A stretch of DNA of 64,000 bases from Hyposmocoma kahamanoa (lineage: Eukaryota; Arthropoda; Insecta; Lepidoptera; Cosmopterigidae), in NCBI RefSeq assembly GCF_003589595.1, contig NW_020653945.1, positions 6,997,547 through 7,061,546 of the forward strand, read 5' to 3'. Positions 43,979 through 55,376 of this stretch are shown here, one piece after another; within the stretch, counting starts at the first letter, position 1, and every line of letters begins with the position of its first letter. The notes beneath the pieces were generated by a model. The model saw only the letters and a program-made list of their open reading frames with translations. It did no database searches and was not told where the DNA came from. The position numbers and the translations under genes were made by a program.

Positions 43979-44198
43979 TAAAAGTCACAAGTTGTCAACC
44001 CACACGGGATTCGAGCCATGTCTCTGCTTCGGCGACGCCCTAGTATGGTGGGAATGGGAGGGCGCTATAGGGGCCCGTTGCACCACTCGACCGCCCTCCA
44101 GAGAAGCGCCCCCAAAGCCTAAACCTACCAGAGCCGCACACGAATTCGTAAGGACACACTTTCATAGATCGACACAGTGCGACTTTTGTAATAAGAAG
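43979..44198 (+). CDS. PDZD8: PDZD8 exon 9: C2-like end and first half of the C1 zinc finger
   Basis: Completes Ser650 and encodes 651-723. It enters in phase 2 and leaves in phase 0 at AAG|GTAAGA. KSHKLSTHTGFEPCLCFGDA is the conserved 'L..H.GF...fC.GD' end of the pre-C1 module. A proline-rich spacer follows (REAPPKPKPTRAA). The C1 domain starts at His704: HEFVRTHFHRSTQCDFC gives H-x12-C-x2-C, the first zinc ligands. C1 domains bind diacylglycerol or acidic lipids. In PDZD8 the C1 has been linked to late-endosome contacts. Confidence 0.9.
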
Positions 44199-44350
44199 GT
44201 AAGAAACAAACTGTTTTCAAGTATTTATAGATCTCTTAAAAAAATTATATATGTTTTTTATGAATATATTTAAAACACTTCCTAATTCCTAAGCTATACT
44301 GGGTTATTTCTAAAACACAAACAACTTCGCAGAACTGTATTACTAACATC

Positions 44351-44858
44351 CATCGAGTATATAACCAGAAATAGAGACGAAATGTAAATGTAAATGATAT
44401 ATAAAAAGGTAAATGGCCCTTATATCACTTAAATATCAACTGTCCTTTGCGCTGTAATCACAAATTAGAAAACTGAAATAGTACAGCGCCAACAACAGAC
44501 CTGTGTGTACATCTTCGTATATTCCAAAAGTATTCTGTATTTCTTGTAATAAAGAAACTATCTCTAACAATGGGGGCTGTTCTATCCGGTGGTGTGGGAA
44601 AAACAGCAAAACATCTAATTACAAAACAAAGGGAATAATATTCCATCGGTAATTAAATATTAAATTTGTAATTTTCGTCCATTATAGCAAAGCTCAAGTT
44701 ACACTGGTCGATTTGAAGTGAAACAATTGACGACACCCGTTAGTTGTTCCGAATTCGGGCTGGCCAACTGAGCACAGTTGTCACCGTAATGTTATGGCAG
44801 AATAGTTTTCAAACAAATAAAAAGACATTCGTCTCTATTTCTGGTTACATACTCGATG
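44351..44858 (+). mobile_element. 508-bp TIR element with perfect 8-bp target duplication
   Basis: The terminal inverted repeats are 31 bases with one mismatch (left start CATCGAGTATATAACCAGAA, right end complement TTCTGGTTACATACTCGATG). The flanks CTAACATC at 44343-44350 and 44859-44866 are identical. The interior matches the reversed element at 12699-13154. A minus-strand reading of about 60 codons (44458-44646) has no known domain. The 8-bp duplication points to hAT or a related superfamily, but the CATCGAG ends are not those of common hAT elements. Confidence 0.85.
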
Positions 44859-44866
44859 CTAACATC

Positions 44867-46468
44867 ATAAACAACAGCTTTTGTTCCATGACCTTTTACA
44901 AAATGTGTATAATGAATGTACCAAAAATAAACTTTTAAGTTTTTGTTGTACTTAAGTATATATGTAAGACTGAATATATGTATATATGTATACCTGTGGC
45001 GAACACGATTAATAATCAAAATTCGCCATTTACTAGATTTGAAACTGAAAACTGTTCTGAAAGATGTTTTTGTTTCACTAAACAAAAACATTAAAAAGGT
45101 TTCTACACTTCTGCGTATTTGGATGATAAAAATCCATGGTAGTGACCCGTATCTATAACTCTTCCAGGTTGTTTTGTTCTATGATATTTGAAATTAATAT
45201 TGTAAATGATAAATGTGCACAAATGTATTTAAAGATTGAGGACTTTAACATTTCAAAAAATAGGCGCCTTGACGTCGAGTTGCGAACACCAGCCCGTTAC
45301 ACCAAGTACCAAGTAGTAACATTTCAATGTATAATTTCAATTGAAATAAAGTATAAATTGCAATGCCTTGAGACTTCGGAGCATCGCGGCGCATTTCTCT
45401 CTGCGTCTCAGAGCGTTGAAATGTATACCTTATTGCAAGTGAAATAGCATAAAATATACATTGATAAATTGAATGTCCTGGCTTGAAATCCGCCGGTCTG
45501 CTCTGACTCGAGTTTCTTATTCTTTCTTCTCTGAGCGTTACGAATGAGTATTGGAGTTTAGTGACTGTGACGTTTTGAAGTGTAATTTGCTTGCCAATTA
45601 AGGTACTTATTCTCTAACTCAATATTATGTATTGAACGGAAAATGTATAACATTGCAGCATTTGTGTACTTTCTACATCGGCTTACCGTCACAACTTACC
45701 TTCACAATTGCTATGTACATACATTTTTAACAAAATTGTAAGACAATAGTTTTTTTCCAAAAATTATGTTCATTTTTACCCGAGATTAAAAAAGGAGAAG
45801 ATTCTCAATTCGACTGTATGTGTTTTCTTTTTTTGTATGTGTGTTACGCGATAACTGACATTTGTGAACCGATTTTGATGATTCTTTTTTTGTTGGAAAG
45901 AGGGTACTTCAGTATTGGTCCCATTTAAATTTGAAGAAAATGTTCCACCTTTAAAGGTGACGGGTGAACTAGGGGATGAATGACTTTTGAGGTCGGTTTC
46001 TTAGTACCCTGTACTGATAAATTTTTTTTCGTTACTAAATTATAAACGCACCCACATGTGTAGAGTCCTTGCGTGATAACTTAAGAATATTATATTGTAA
46101 CAAAATTCTGAACATAAATGCCCGCCACTTTGTCATTCCTTAGTCTTTCTAATTTATGGTCCCCCTTTTTATACTTCCCTCTACCATCACTCCAACTGTG
46201 AAGTGTTGCCAAAATAACTTACAAATTTCACATCAGTATGTGATAATTGTCTACAAAAACGTAAATGACGTATGTGAAGCGTTATGAACAATAACGCAAC
46301 GTTAAACTTTATGAAATAAAATCTTTATTACGCACACATTTAATTAACCCATATGTCTAGTTTTCAATGATTACTGATAAGATATTCTTGACCTAATGAT
46401 TTTTCGCATCTTCTTAGTAAAGTGGTTTTACTTAATCGTTAAATAGTACCCATTAATTTGTCGTTTAG
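44867..46468. other. Intron 9: one AACCGACTT repeat, otherwise unique
   Basis: 45785-46025 is a copy of the AACCGACTT family (AAAAAAGGAGAAGATTCTCA, GAGGGTACTTCAGTATTGG, CTTTTGAGGTCGGTTTCTTA). Open stretches around 45136-45447 show no domain. Confidence 0.5.
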
Positions 46469-46577
46469 ATATGGCTGAAGGACGCGATGCAGTGCTGCAA
46501 TTGTGACTTGTGTTGCCACAAAAAATGCGTCACCAAGTGCCAAGAATCATCTCCATGCGTGCCCAAACAGGATAGAG
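46469..46577 (+). CDS. PDZD8: PDZD8 exon 10: second half of the C1 zinc finger
   Basis: Residues 724-759 plus one base. It enters in phase 0 after GTCGTTTAG and leaves in phase 1 at G|GTAAAC. IWLKDAMQCCNCDLCCHKKC supplies C-x2-C-x4-H-x2-C, completing the zinc sites begun in exon 9. VTKCQESSPC follows. The final Cys spacing is longer than in classic protein kinase C C1 domains, as also in vertebrate PDZD8, which suggests an atypical C1. The 'KKIWLKDA.QC' junction across the intron is typical of PDZD8. Confidence 0.92.
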
Positions 46578-47825
46578 GTAAACACGATTTGTGTGTCATT
46601 TCACGAGCAAAGGTACCCTATGGTCGCTTCTATAAAAGCGAGTTATATATAACATGTATTGTAACCCAGTGGAAGAACAGCTGCTTCTCAGTTTAAAGGT
46701 CTATGGTTCGAATTCCTGTAGCAGCATGTAGTACCTATAACTTATAATTTCTAAGTCTTACTAACAGTTTGAGATAGTTAAAATAATATATAGCTCAAAT
46801 TACAACGTTAAATTAAAAAAATATTATAGCAATTATAATTTGAAAGACATAAAGGTGCTAAAATTATAACGAACTTTTTTTCACTTTGGATTGGAGTACG
46901 TTAAGAAAATTAAACCAAATGCTATCTAGCGACATAGTTTTACAATATTTCAATGCCATACCATCAATCTATCCGTTACTTACGCAGCTAACAAACAAAA
47001 TCCTTCTTCGTCCTGAGTTATCTCCCTTAATATTTCATAGATGGCACTATATTCTATGTGAAAATTGCGGCTCTTGTCATTGGTTGAAACAATTATAACG
47101 TGAAATACTTTCACATATTATTTGTAGCATTTTACGTTTGGTGCGAAACGCGAAATAGCTGATACATTTATCAAATACAAATACAAATAGCTGATTAGTT
47201 TATTGACGTAAAATTTCACGTGTGCAAGTGTTATAATTGTAGTTATAAATTATAATTTTGGTTACGTTTTAATGCGATTTTGCGCTAATGGTGGAACGTT
47301 AGCAAAATTTCGTCTGGTGAAGCGATTTAAACTAAGATATAAGAAGTACTTGGATTTATTTAGTTAGTTTAGCGTTTGTTTAATTAATAAGTCGTTGTAA
47401 TATTTGTATATAAAAGTACGAGTGTGTGCGTTATTATTAATTATTATGAGTAGAATTTAAAGTAAATAACCAGTGTAAAGTTTTGTGCAAATTGTAAATA
47501 TGAATTGTTAAAGTATGAAGGGAAGCTCATTGATTTATCGTCTATAACCTGTAACCACCATATTATGGAATAGTTATAAAACAAATGAAGTCGGTCGTAA
47601 CTAACCATAAAAAACTGTAAGCTATTCTATAGATAGACCATAGATGTTATACTTAACAAGTTAGCGCACGTCAACTATTTCACGTTTCTTTCCATTCGTT
47701 ACATTATCACACGACCTCGAGCTGCTAAAAATTATAATTTTAGCACTTTAAATAGCGCGCTATAAAAATTAGCATTTAGCATTTAGCGTGCTATGCGAAT
47801 ATAGCAGTTAATCTCATCTCTACTT
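46578..47825. other. Intron 10 start, nothing recognised
   Basis: AT-rich. Imperfect inverted words around TAAAATTATAA and GTGAAA lie at 46855-47220 and 47725-47790, but no defined element can be bounded. Confidence 0.4.
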
Positions 47826-48072
47826 GCAGTAGGACTCTTTGTGGAACAGTTCGTTCAAGGAAGTACTGTCAGCTTACCTACATTTATTTATACATATGTA
47901 TTTCTGGTGCGGTAAGGCATTGCAACTGTTATGGAAAGGCGTGTCGCTTACTACCAGGCGCACGACTTGTTCGTCGCATCACTTTTCATTTGATTTCATT
48001 TTGAAGCCGTTATTGTCCCACTACAGGGCAAAGCCTCATTTCCTTATTTCCACTTAGTATTATAAAAAAAAA
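47826..48072 (+). repeat. Family 1 repeat, copy 10, internally deleted and invaded
   Basis: The head (GCAGTAGGACTCTTTGTGGA) and tail (CGACTTGTTCGTCGCATCAC; AGTATTATAAAAAAAAAA) flank a missing middle. A fragment with GTTATTGTCCCACTACAGGG sits between body and tail. Confidence 0.7.
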
Positions 48073-49054
48073 ATAAGTAAACTTGTGAAGGTGTGCATAT
48101 TTATTAGCAGTACCTCTCGTTGTAGGAAAACATCGTGACAAAACCTTGACGTCAAAGACGGTTCATAGCCCTTTGAATATGTCCGTGCACGACAGTAGGA
48201 CGATTGATGATTAATTTGTATAATAAATTAACACGTAATACACAGTCATTTAATATAATGTAAGGATTAAACCAATATAGAGTTCTTCCCTGAGGTACCT
48301 TTACCGAGATATCGACACATATTTATTTTTGTTTTACTTTTTATACTTTCACCTCACTCTTTTACTAAGTAATGTACTATATTCGAGTTTGACGTTGATG
48401 TGATTCATGTGATGATTCACTTAGTAAAAAATATAAGGAAAAGATCGAAAGAACTAATTGGACTCGATTCGGCCAAATTTACTCATCACTCAACGCGGCC
48501 TTTTACTATGCTAACGTAAAATACAGTATAATTTTACTCTAGGTCGGTTTAATACGAAACATTAATCAAATGCAAAATTCGGTCCAAATAGCACTCACAT
48601 GTTACCAATGACCAGCAAGATTAACAACCGATGACGCCACACTGTCGGTAAAATATTTACCTACGCACGATCTCTAATGAATCTTTCCACGCGTGTTTGC
48701 CAACTTCAGCCAATTGAAAACGCGCTGTTTTCCGGAACAAAGTGGCTCATTGCACTACTTTGAGAAATTACGTACTTTAGAAACATCGTTTATTAAGTTT
48801 CCCGTATCTTTTTTTTTGTATCACTACGAGATTAGCATATTATTATATTAACATACGAAATAAGGTTTTGCGGCTACATCAGAGATAACTTTTATTGCTG
48901 ATAGTAATGTATAGTTTTCTTTTGTTTTATTACGCCATAAATAATTTACATTCAAAACAATGTGATGGCATCAATTACTATTGCAATAATAATATACTAT
49001 TATTTAGGTATGCTTGGCATGTATGGAAATTAAACTGAAAATTAACAAATATAG
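48073..49054. other. Intron 10, partial SINE and unique DNA
   Basis: 48115-48210 is a degraded SINE family 3 fragment (GGAAAACATCGTGACAAAAC, CAGTAGGACG). Otherwise no feature is supported. Confidence 0.45.
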
Positions 49055-49705
49055 TCATACTTTTCGGCGTATTTCTGTATGACCCTGGTTAAAACTTTCC
49101 ACCGCTTCTGTAATATCATCTGTTGATTTAAATGGAATTTGACAGTCCAGTGATTCCACAACAAGACTTCGAAAGTATGCCCAATCAGTGATTTTAGGAT
49201 GTAGTCTACATAACTGACTGGTCCCTTCGACTTTGTGACTTACGTGAGTCATTATAGGTGAATGATCCGAGGTCAAATCATGGCAAGAGTAGCAATTTAT
49301 AGATTTACTATGCAGTCCTCTGCTAATGAAAAAGTCCACAAGATCAGGTCTTTTCTTAACATCTGAAGGCCAATATGTCGGTTCCCCAGTTGATGTTACT
49401 GTGAGCTGTAGCTTTGTAATACAAGTCAGCAACTCACGTCCCTTTGAGGTAGTAAGTCTCGACTCCCATTCTGTGTGTTTAGTATTGTAATCTCCGCCAG
49501 CAATAAAACGGTGGCTAAACGTTTTAAAGAAAGCTGTATATTCCTGGCTTTTCGTGTTATGTTTTGGCGGGACGTACAACGCACAAAGTAACAGTGAGCC
49601 TTTAAAATCGTGAACTACTACATATTTGTAGCTTGTATTTAAGTGCAGTAATAGTCGACAATATATTTGTTTAAAAGTCTTACTATAGTTTTGTATAATA
49701 ATCAT
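49055..49705 (-). pseudogene. Jockey-type LINE endonuclease fragment
   Basis: An uninterrupted minus-strand frame of 216 codons. AGGDYNTKHTEW (residues 69-80), RPDLVDFFISRGL (119-131) and DLTSDHSPIM (143-152) are the asparagine/aspartate and S-D-H motifs of AP-endonuclease-like domains in Jockey-group LINEs. They belong to the C-terminal part of the endonuclease. The catalytic N-terminal motifs and the whole RT are missing, so it is a truncated piece even though no stop interrupts it. Confidence 0.82.
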
Positions 49706-50537
49706 TAACCGTATGGCGGACTTTATTAATTATATATGAGTTGATTCCAGTCATTACCGCTTATAATACAAATTGAAATGTGTCATTGTTCAGTCGATAT
49801 AATTAGCATCGATTCTCCATTTTACTGATCGTGTCCCATCACTGGCTCATATTGTTTGATATGATTCTAATCAAGCTAAATATTAATAAGAGTAATAACT
49901 CACCTTAGAGGATGGAAAAAAAACAAAAACTAAGTAACTCACACACTCATAGCCCTGCACTAGGGAAATCCTATATCGCGATTGCCATGGATTGGACACA
50001 CCCATAGTCAATCACCTTTAATAGGTAACCAAATTTAAATTCTTTTTGACACCGGTTCCGACCGTTCCTGTTTCCCCCAGAAACTTCTGTCGACTCAATG
50101 CAAAGTTTCCGATTATACTCTTAGTGCCGCAATGGCACCAGTTTAAAAACGTATGGCAATCGCACATTTTCATTAAATCTCGGTCTTCGTCGCCAATTTC
50201 CTATGGAAATTTACTATTGCTGACGTCGAGACAGCTATCATTGGCTCCGATTTTCTGACCTATTTTAATCTACTCCCGGACTGCGGCAACATACTGTTAC
50301 GAGATGGTTCTACCGGACTTTCTGTTCCCGCCTCCATGTGTAACATAACTCAACTCAGCGTTAAAGCTGTGGTTTCTGACAATGAATTTAATTTACCTTT
50401 AATTACACCCAAACGCACGAGAGAAATAAATTACGGTCATATAAATGTTCCTCCCGGGTCGGAAATTACAAGACACTGTATAATTTTTTATAATAAAATT
50501 CCAGAAAAAATATTTACTAACAGATTCAAGCTCATAA
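49706..50537. other. Intron 10, SINE pieces
   Basis: 49935-50030 (CACTCATAGCCCTGCACTAG) and 50405-50470 (AACGCACGAGAGAAATAAAT, CTCCCGGGTCGG) are two parts of one minus-strand SINE family 2 copy, with about 370 foreign bases between them. That insert has a weak plus-strand open stretch without a recognised domain. Confidence 0.5.
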
Positions 50538-50539
50538 TA

Positions 50540-51810
50540 GGGGTTAAAGTATGAAATTGCCGATTTGTACTGAAAATCTAAATTGTTTATTTTTTAAATT
50601 TTTAACAAATTTATTTAATCAAAATAGTTGCCATTATTATCTATACATTGCTGCCATCTAATGGGAAGGTTATTAATGCCTTTGCGATAGAACTCCGACG
50701 ATCTAGACTGCACAAACTGTGTGAAAGCATTTTGTACTGCCTCTTGGGAAGAAAACTTCTTGTCACGTAGATAATCACGAAAAAAATGGTAGTCCGTTGG
50801 AGCAAGGTCTGGTGAATACGGAGGATGACGAATGGTTTCTAACTGCAGTTCCTGAAGGGTCAAAATGGTTTCTCGTGCTGTGTGAGGTCTCGCGTTGTCG
50901 TGGAGCAATAATGGTGAAGATCGATTCATGAGTCGGGGCTGTTTTACTGCTAGTTTTGTCAACATGGTTCGGAGTTCGGCACAATAGACATCTGCCGTTA
51001 TTGCTTGACCAGATCGGAGAAAACTATAGTGAATAACACCATGCTGAGACCACCAAACAGTTACCATTACCTTTTTATTGGTAAGTTTTGCTTTAGGACA
51101 CTGTTGTGGCATTTGACCTGGGGTCAGCCATTGCATTTTTCTTTTCCGGTTATCATAAAGAATCCACTTTTCATCACATGTTACAATTCGATCCAATATT
51201 CCTTCATTTCTGTACCGGTTCAACAAGGCAACACAAGTTTCAACACGCGTTTCTTTCTGCAGATCAGTCAAACCATGAGGCACCCATTTTTCGTATTTTT
51301 TTATTTTATTGATTTGACGCAAGTGAGTCAATATTGTGGGTAAGGTAACGTTAAACCATGCCGCTAATTCCTGGGTAGTTTGACTAGGATCGGCTTCCAC
51401 TATCTCTCTTAATTCATCGTTATTCACCTGTGTGGGCGGTCTTCCTCGTGGCTCGTTCTTTAAGTCGAAATTTCCATCACGAAAGCGTTTAAACCAAAAT
51501 CGCACGGTGCGTTCATTAGTAGACCCCTCTCCAAACGCAGCATTGATATTGCGGGCTGTTTCTGCCGCGTTAGTTCCGCGTCGGAACTCGTATTCAAAAA
51601 TCACTCGAATTTTCGCAGTATCCATCTTTCTTGTCTAAATTGAATAACAAAAACAATTGAAAGTCGATATTCAAATGTTTCAAATATAAAAAAAAAAAAA
51701 TCACAGAAACCATTTGAAAAAAGTTTCATTCGAAAACCTCAAACCATGAAGATTCTATGAAAATTCAAAGAACCTATTGCAATAAAACGCCAATTTCATA
51801 CTTTAACCCC
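50540..51810 (-). mobile_element. Complete mariner transposon, 1271 bp
   Basis: Terminal inverted repeats begin GGGGTTAAAGTATGAAATTG at both ends (20 bases exact, then about 10 more with mismatches). TA duplications lie at 50538-50539 and 51811-51812. The single transposase gene is on the minus strand, with short UTRs and an A run at 51690-51702. Size, ends and coding region are all intact, so this copy may be autonomous or very recently so. It lies in intron 10 of PDZD8, opposite to its transcription. Confidence 0.93.
50615..51625 (-). CDS. Mariner transposase, intact, DD34D
   Basis: 336 codons from MDTAKIRVIFEYEFRRG to CIDNNGNYFD with no stop or frameshift. The N-terminal half has two helix-turn-helix regions (about 5-55 and 70-105) that bind the terminal repeats. 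The linker motif WVPHGL is at 114-119. Catalytic aspartates are Asp151 (VTCDEKW), Asp243 (LLHDNARPH) and Asp278 (PTDYHFF). The last two are separated by 34 residues, the mariner DD34D signature. YSPDLAPTDYHFF and the end GINNLPIRWQQCIDNNGNYF place it near the cecropia-type mariners, related to the transposase part of primate SETMAR. The enzyme cuts and pastes DNA into TA sites. Confidence 0.95.
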   Translation of the reverse strand: MDTAKIRVIFEYEFRRGTNAAETARNINAAFGEGSTNERTVRFWFKRFRDGNFDLKNEPRGRPPTQVNNDELREIVEADPSQTTQELAAWFNVTLPTILTHLRQINKIKKYEKWVPHGLTDLQKETRVETCVALLNRYRNEGILDRIVTCDEKWILYDNRKRKMQWLTPGQMPQQCPKAKLTNKKVMVTVWWSQHGVIHYSFLRSGQAITADVYCAELRTMLTKLAVKQPRLMNRSSPLLLHDNARPHTARETILTLQELQLETIRHPPYSPDLAPTDYHFFRDYLRDKKFSSQEAVQNAFTQFVQSRSSEFYRKGINNLPIRWQQCIDNNGNYFD

Positions 51811-51887
51811 TAATATTAAAAACGTAATAAAATAAGGAAAGCTTATTATAAAATCAATGAATATTTAAATGATACGAATGCATTTAG

Positions 51888-52132
51888 TAGCAATAGAGCT
51901 CCTTGTGAAAGAGTTCCTCCAGGGAAATACTGCCATCTTACCTATTTCTGCCGCCAAGTAGTAATGTAAACATTACTGTGTTCCGGTTGTGAAGGGTAAG
52001 GATGCTGGTGAAATTATGATCATATGGAACTTGTCAACTTATATCTCAAATCTTTGCAATTTAAAGCTCTGAATGGACACGCGTGTCGCTTACCATCAAG
52101 CACACGACGTGTTCGTCCCGTCGCATGCATTT
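51888..52132 (+). repeat. Family 1 repeat, copy 11
   Basis: Starts GCAATAGAGCTCCTTGTGAA, lacks the middle GTGACGGGCGC part, and ends GACGTGTTCGTCCCGTCGC. Confidence 0.8.
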
Positions 52133-53855
52133 TATTTTAAATATCTCTTTTCGTGACACACACCAATTTATTTATGTAAAGATGATGTGATAAAAATTCT
52201 CACCAAGATGCATAATGTTATTGCCTGTCACTAAGACTTAATTTACGCACTTGGACATCAATTTAATCAAGCCCAACAGTTTCATACAAAATCAATTATT
52301 TACTCTTGAAAGCGGCGTACAAGCCTTGTCTTAATCAAACAAAGAGTTATTTTGCATGAAATTTACAAAATGACCGATCGCGAAGATTGAACGACCTTTT
52401 TTAGAAAATACTTTACTGCAATGCACTTTGTTTGTGATTCGCCCTGTTAAATGGTTCTGATAAAGTTGCAATTTTGAGCGAATGAAAGCGCAATCACAGG
52501 CAGTGCCGGCTTTATCTATGATTTGTGGAACAAACCGGTGCAAGGTGTGCGGCCCAAACACAAGAAGCAAGCGCGGGCGCAGTGTCTCAGGGGGCGCCAA
52601 GCACCGCCTCCAAGGAGCCTAAGTCGCCTCCAAAGAGCTTACGTCGCCTTCGAAGTGCCTACGCGCCTCCTAAGAGCCTGCGGCGCAAGCGACATGTACG
52701 GGCTCTTGCTTCCCAACATCATTTGTAATTGCACCTGAATTTCCGATCACTAAGGAAAATATGAGTATTCTATTTCGATCGCATGCCTACTAGAGGACGC
52801 TAGGTTATCAATTGCACCCAAGCGCTACATTGGCTAGGACCGCTGAACACTCGCGTACTGCGTTACAGGTAGGGGTGGGCGTTTAAACGAAAAGTACTTT
52901 AAAAGTCTGCCTTTTAAAATAAGCACATAAGCACGCTTTTCAAATTAAGCGTAAGCGCTGGTCAGTTCAATACTCAACAATTTCATTTTTTACAAAGTGC
53001 CTAAGTGTCAAGTCTCGCCATCTATGTTTCCTAAACAAATTAATTCGTCAATGTGAATAATAATTTCATAAATAAAAATAAAACTCGTGTTTTACAAATA
53101 AACTTACTTATCTTAAAACCTTTACTTGTCTACTCTTACTTTTCCCTATCAACACAACTTTGCAAGCTTTTTTTAACATAAAAGTCTATGCACTTAAACG
53201 TTTTTCTAAACGATTTTGTAAGCTTCAAGTTTTCATTGTGGAAGAATGGTAACAATGCTTAAAAAACTTTTTTGATGTGTTTATATCGCTCGCACAACTC
53301 GTTAAACAAATTGTTCTTGTAAAGTAATTTCATCGTGTTGTTCTTGTTATTCAAGGTGTTTTTGTTTTGTAGCCTTCAAAGGTCGTTTTTTTCTCATATC
53401 TCACATTGATCATTTATTATTCCGTTGGCTTTCTTTGAGATCGTGCCAACTGTTTTCGTCAATTAACTGTAAGTGTAAATGACCACATACGGTCACTGGC
53501 CTCCGAGTACGTTAACTTTCTTACAACGAAACTGTTTGTCTTTCTTTGTTCCTAGTTAGTTTTTGTAAAGGTTATTAATAATAGTATTTTTGATATTTCA
53601 CCTAATGACTGACTTTTATAAGGAACCCATACCAATTTGCGCTCCGTTCCATTGCATCCATCTGAAGATCTAAACTGTCTGTTTCTAAGGAAAAGTGGTT
53701 CAATAATATGAATTGAGTTATGCCATGAAATTTTACATATATTTTTAAATCCTTTGCTTAAAAAGTTTAATTTAAAGTCATTAACTGCACAACAGAACAT
53801 CAAGCACACAAAATGTATTTAGAATACTTTTTCTACTAAAGTTTTATTCAATATT
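52133..53855. other. Intron 10, mostly unclassified
   Basis: 52502-52560 (CAGTGCCGGCTTTATC onward) resembles a hAT-type end, but no matching right end was found. 52606-52684 is a GC-rich 20-bp tandem repeat. The rest is AT-rich with no supported gene. Confidence 0.4.
52606..52684. repeat. 20-bp tandem repeat, four units
   Basis: Units begin GCCTCCAAGGAGCCTAAGTC (52606), GCCTCCAAAGAGCTTACGTC (52626), a 19-base unit at 52646 and GCCTCCTAAGAGCCTGCGGC (52665). It is clearly GC-richer than its surroundings. It reads as a basic repeat in one frame, but there is no evidence of a gene. Confidence 0.75.
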
Positions 53856-53857
53856 AG

Positions 53858-53965
53858 AATTCACCACCATGATATTCAATTACTTTTTCGTGAAATTACT
53901 CCACTAGTCTGTTATAATTATAAACACAAAGATGAAGACACTTCGAAAAAAATTTTTCGATATTA
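53858..53965. repeat. Fragment of the 31105 repeat
   Basis: Shares TTCACCACCATGATA, GTGAAATTACTCCAC and TTATAATTATAAACACAAAG with 31105-31200. Confidence 0.6.
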
Positions 53966-54279
53966 TGTACCTACTTATACCCTTTCTATTTCAAAAATAA
54001 TCGTACTTAAAATATTAGCTACTTTTTAAACTCTTTTGTTAAGTTACGGGCCTAAACCCGGATGGAAGTCTTTGAATCGACTTCGCACCCAGGTAGGTCG
54101 CTGCAGAGATAATTGTTTTTAAAAGGGGGTTCATGGATAGTCTAATCCAATGTGTCTGCGGTGCCTCAAAACAGTCCATACAACACTTACTCGTGTGCTC
54201 CGCCTACCTAATACCTGTACAAAGAAAGATCTATTCAAAGTTAATAAGTGTAGTCGTAATGTAAAAGAAGCGTTTTTTT

Positions 54280-54382
54280 CATACACTCATAGCTCCGCTC
54301 TAGGAAAACTCTGTAACGCGGGTGCCATGGACACATACATAGACAACCACAAATTACACCCAAACTCACGAGAGAAATAAAA
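54280..54382 (-). repeat. SINE family 2, partial
   Basis: Contains CACTCATAGCTCCGCTCTAG, GGGTGCCATGGACACATACA and CACCCAAACTCACGAGAGAA. The tRNA-like head is missing. Confidence 0.75.
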
Positions 54383-54387
54383 TTTTT

Positions 54388-54687
54388 TTAAGTTAAATTT
54401 GCATTTTTTATAATTATAATATCAAGTGACGGGACGAACAAGTCGTGCGCCTGGTGGTAAGCGACAGTAGTAGTGCCACTCAGAGCTTTAAATCGCAAAG
54501 ATCTTAGGGCTCTGCCACTGCGCCCGTGATCCTGAGACATAAGTTGACAAGTCCCACATGCCTGTAATTCCAGCACCCTTACCCTTCAAAACCGGAACGC
54601 AGTAATGCTCATATTACCGCTTGGTGCTAGAAATAAGTAAGGTGGCAGTACTTCCCTGCACGAACTCTTTCTGGAGCTCTACTGCAT
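54388..54687 (-). repeat. Family 1 repeat, copy 12
   Basis: Body on the minus strand (AAGTGACGGGACGAACAAGT to GGAGCTCTACTGC), with small deletions. Confidence 0.85.
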
Positions 54688-55376
54688 TGACACGATACGA
54701 TGTTCCTAAAAACGACCGTAAACTCTTACGTTACACATACCCACAACTAAGAGTCCGAAAATGTATAATTACATTTAAATACGGATTTGTTCTTACGGAC
54801 CTAGCAATTTAATGAAATAACAGCTTTCAATTGCGGAGCAATAATAAGATAAACCGTTGCACAGAATGCGCTGAGCATTATTACACTTTGTTGCGTGATC
54901 GTTGCGAATGACGCGGAAGAACACAAAATGCTCTACTTCACTTTTGCCCGTACTATGAGTGCTACATTTTCACACAATGACTCACTAAAAAGAACCTCGT
55001 TATGTTGACATGAAATAATGTAGGGGTGATCTTCGATCTATCGTAAGTACCTACTCCTATTAAACAACATAAATTACGTAAAAATTAGCTCGGCTATGTA
55101 CCTGAAAGAATTTCCACGTTTTCTCTCAATTTTGGCTAGCGAACGTCATGGGTCAGCGACACATCATACTGTCAGATTGTGAATTTGAAGATGATGCCAT
55201 TACTGTAAAGTACAATTTTCAACACAGAGTTTTGCCAGTTTTTATAATTCGAAATGCACTTTAAAATTTTAGATTTAGCAAATGTCTCTAATTCTGAGTT
55301 TGCCGTATTGACATTCTTGTAGATCGTTGTAATTAGAAAATAAACCGAGAGAGTGTTTTGATATAAAGGGCGTTAA
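54688..55376. other. Intron 10, nothing recognised
   Basis: Unique AT-rich sequence without a supported feature. Confidence 0.4.
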
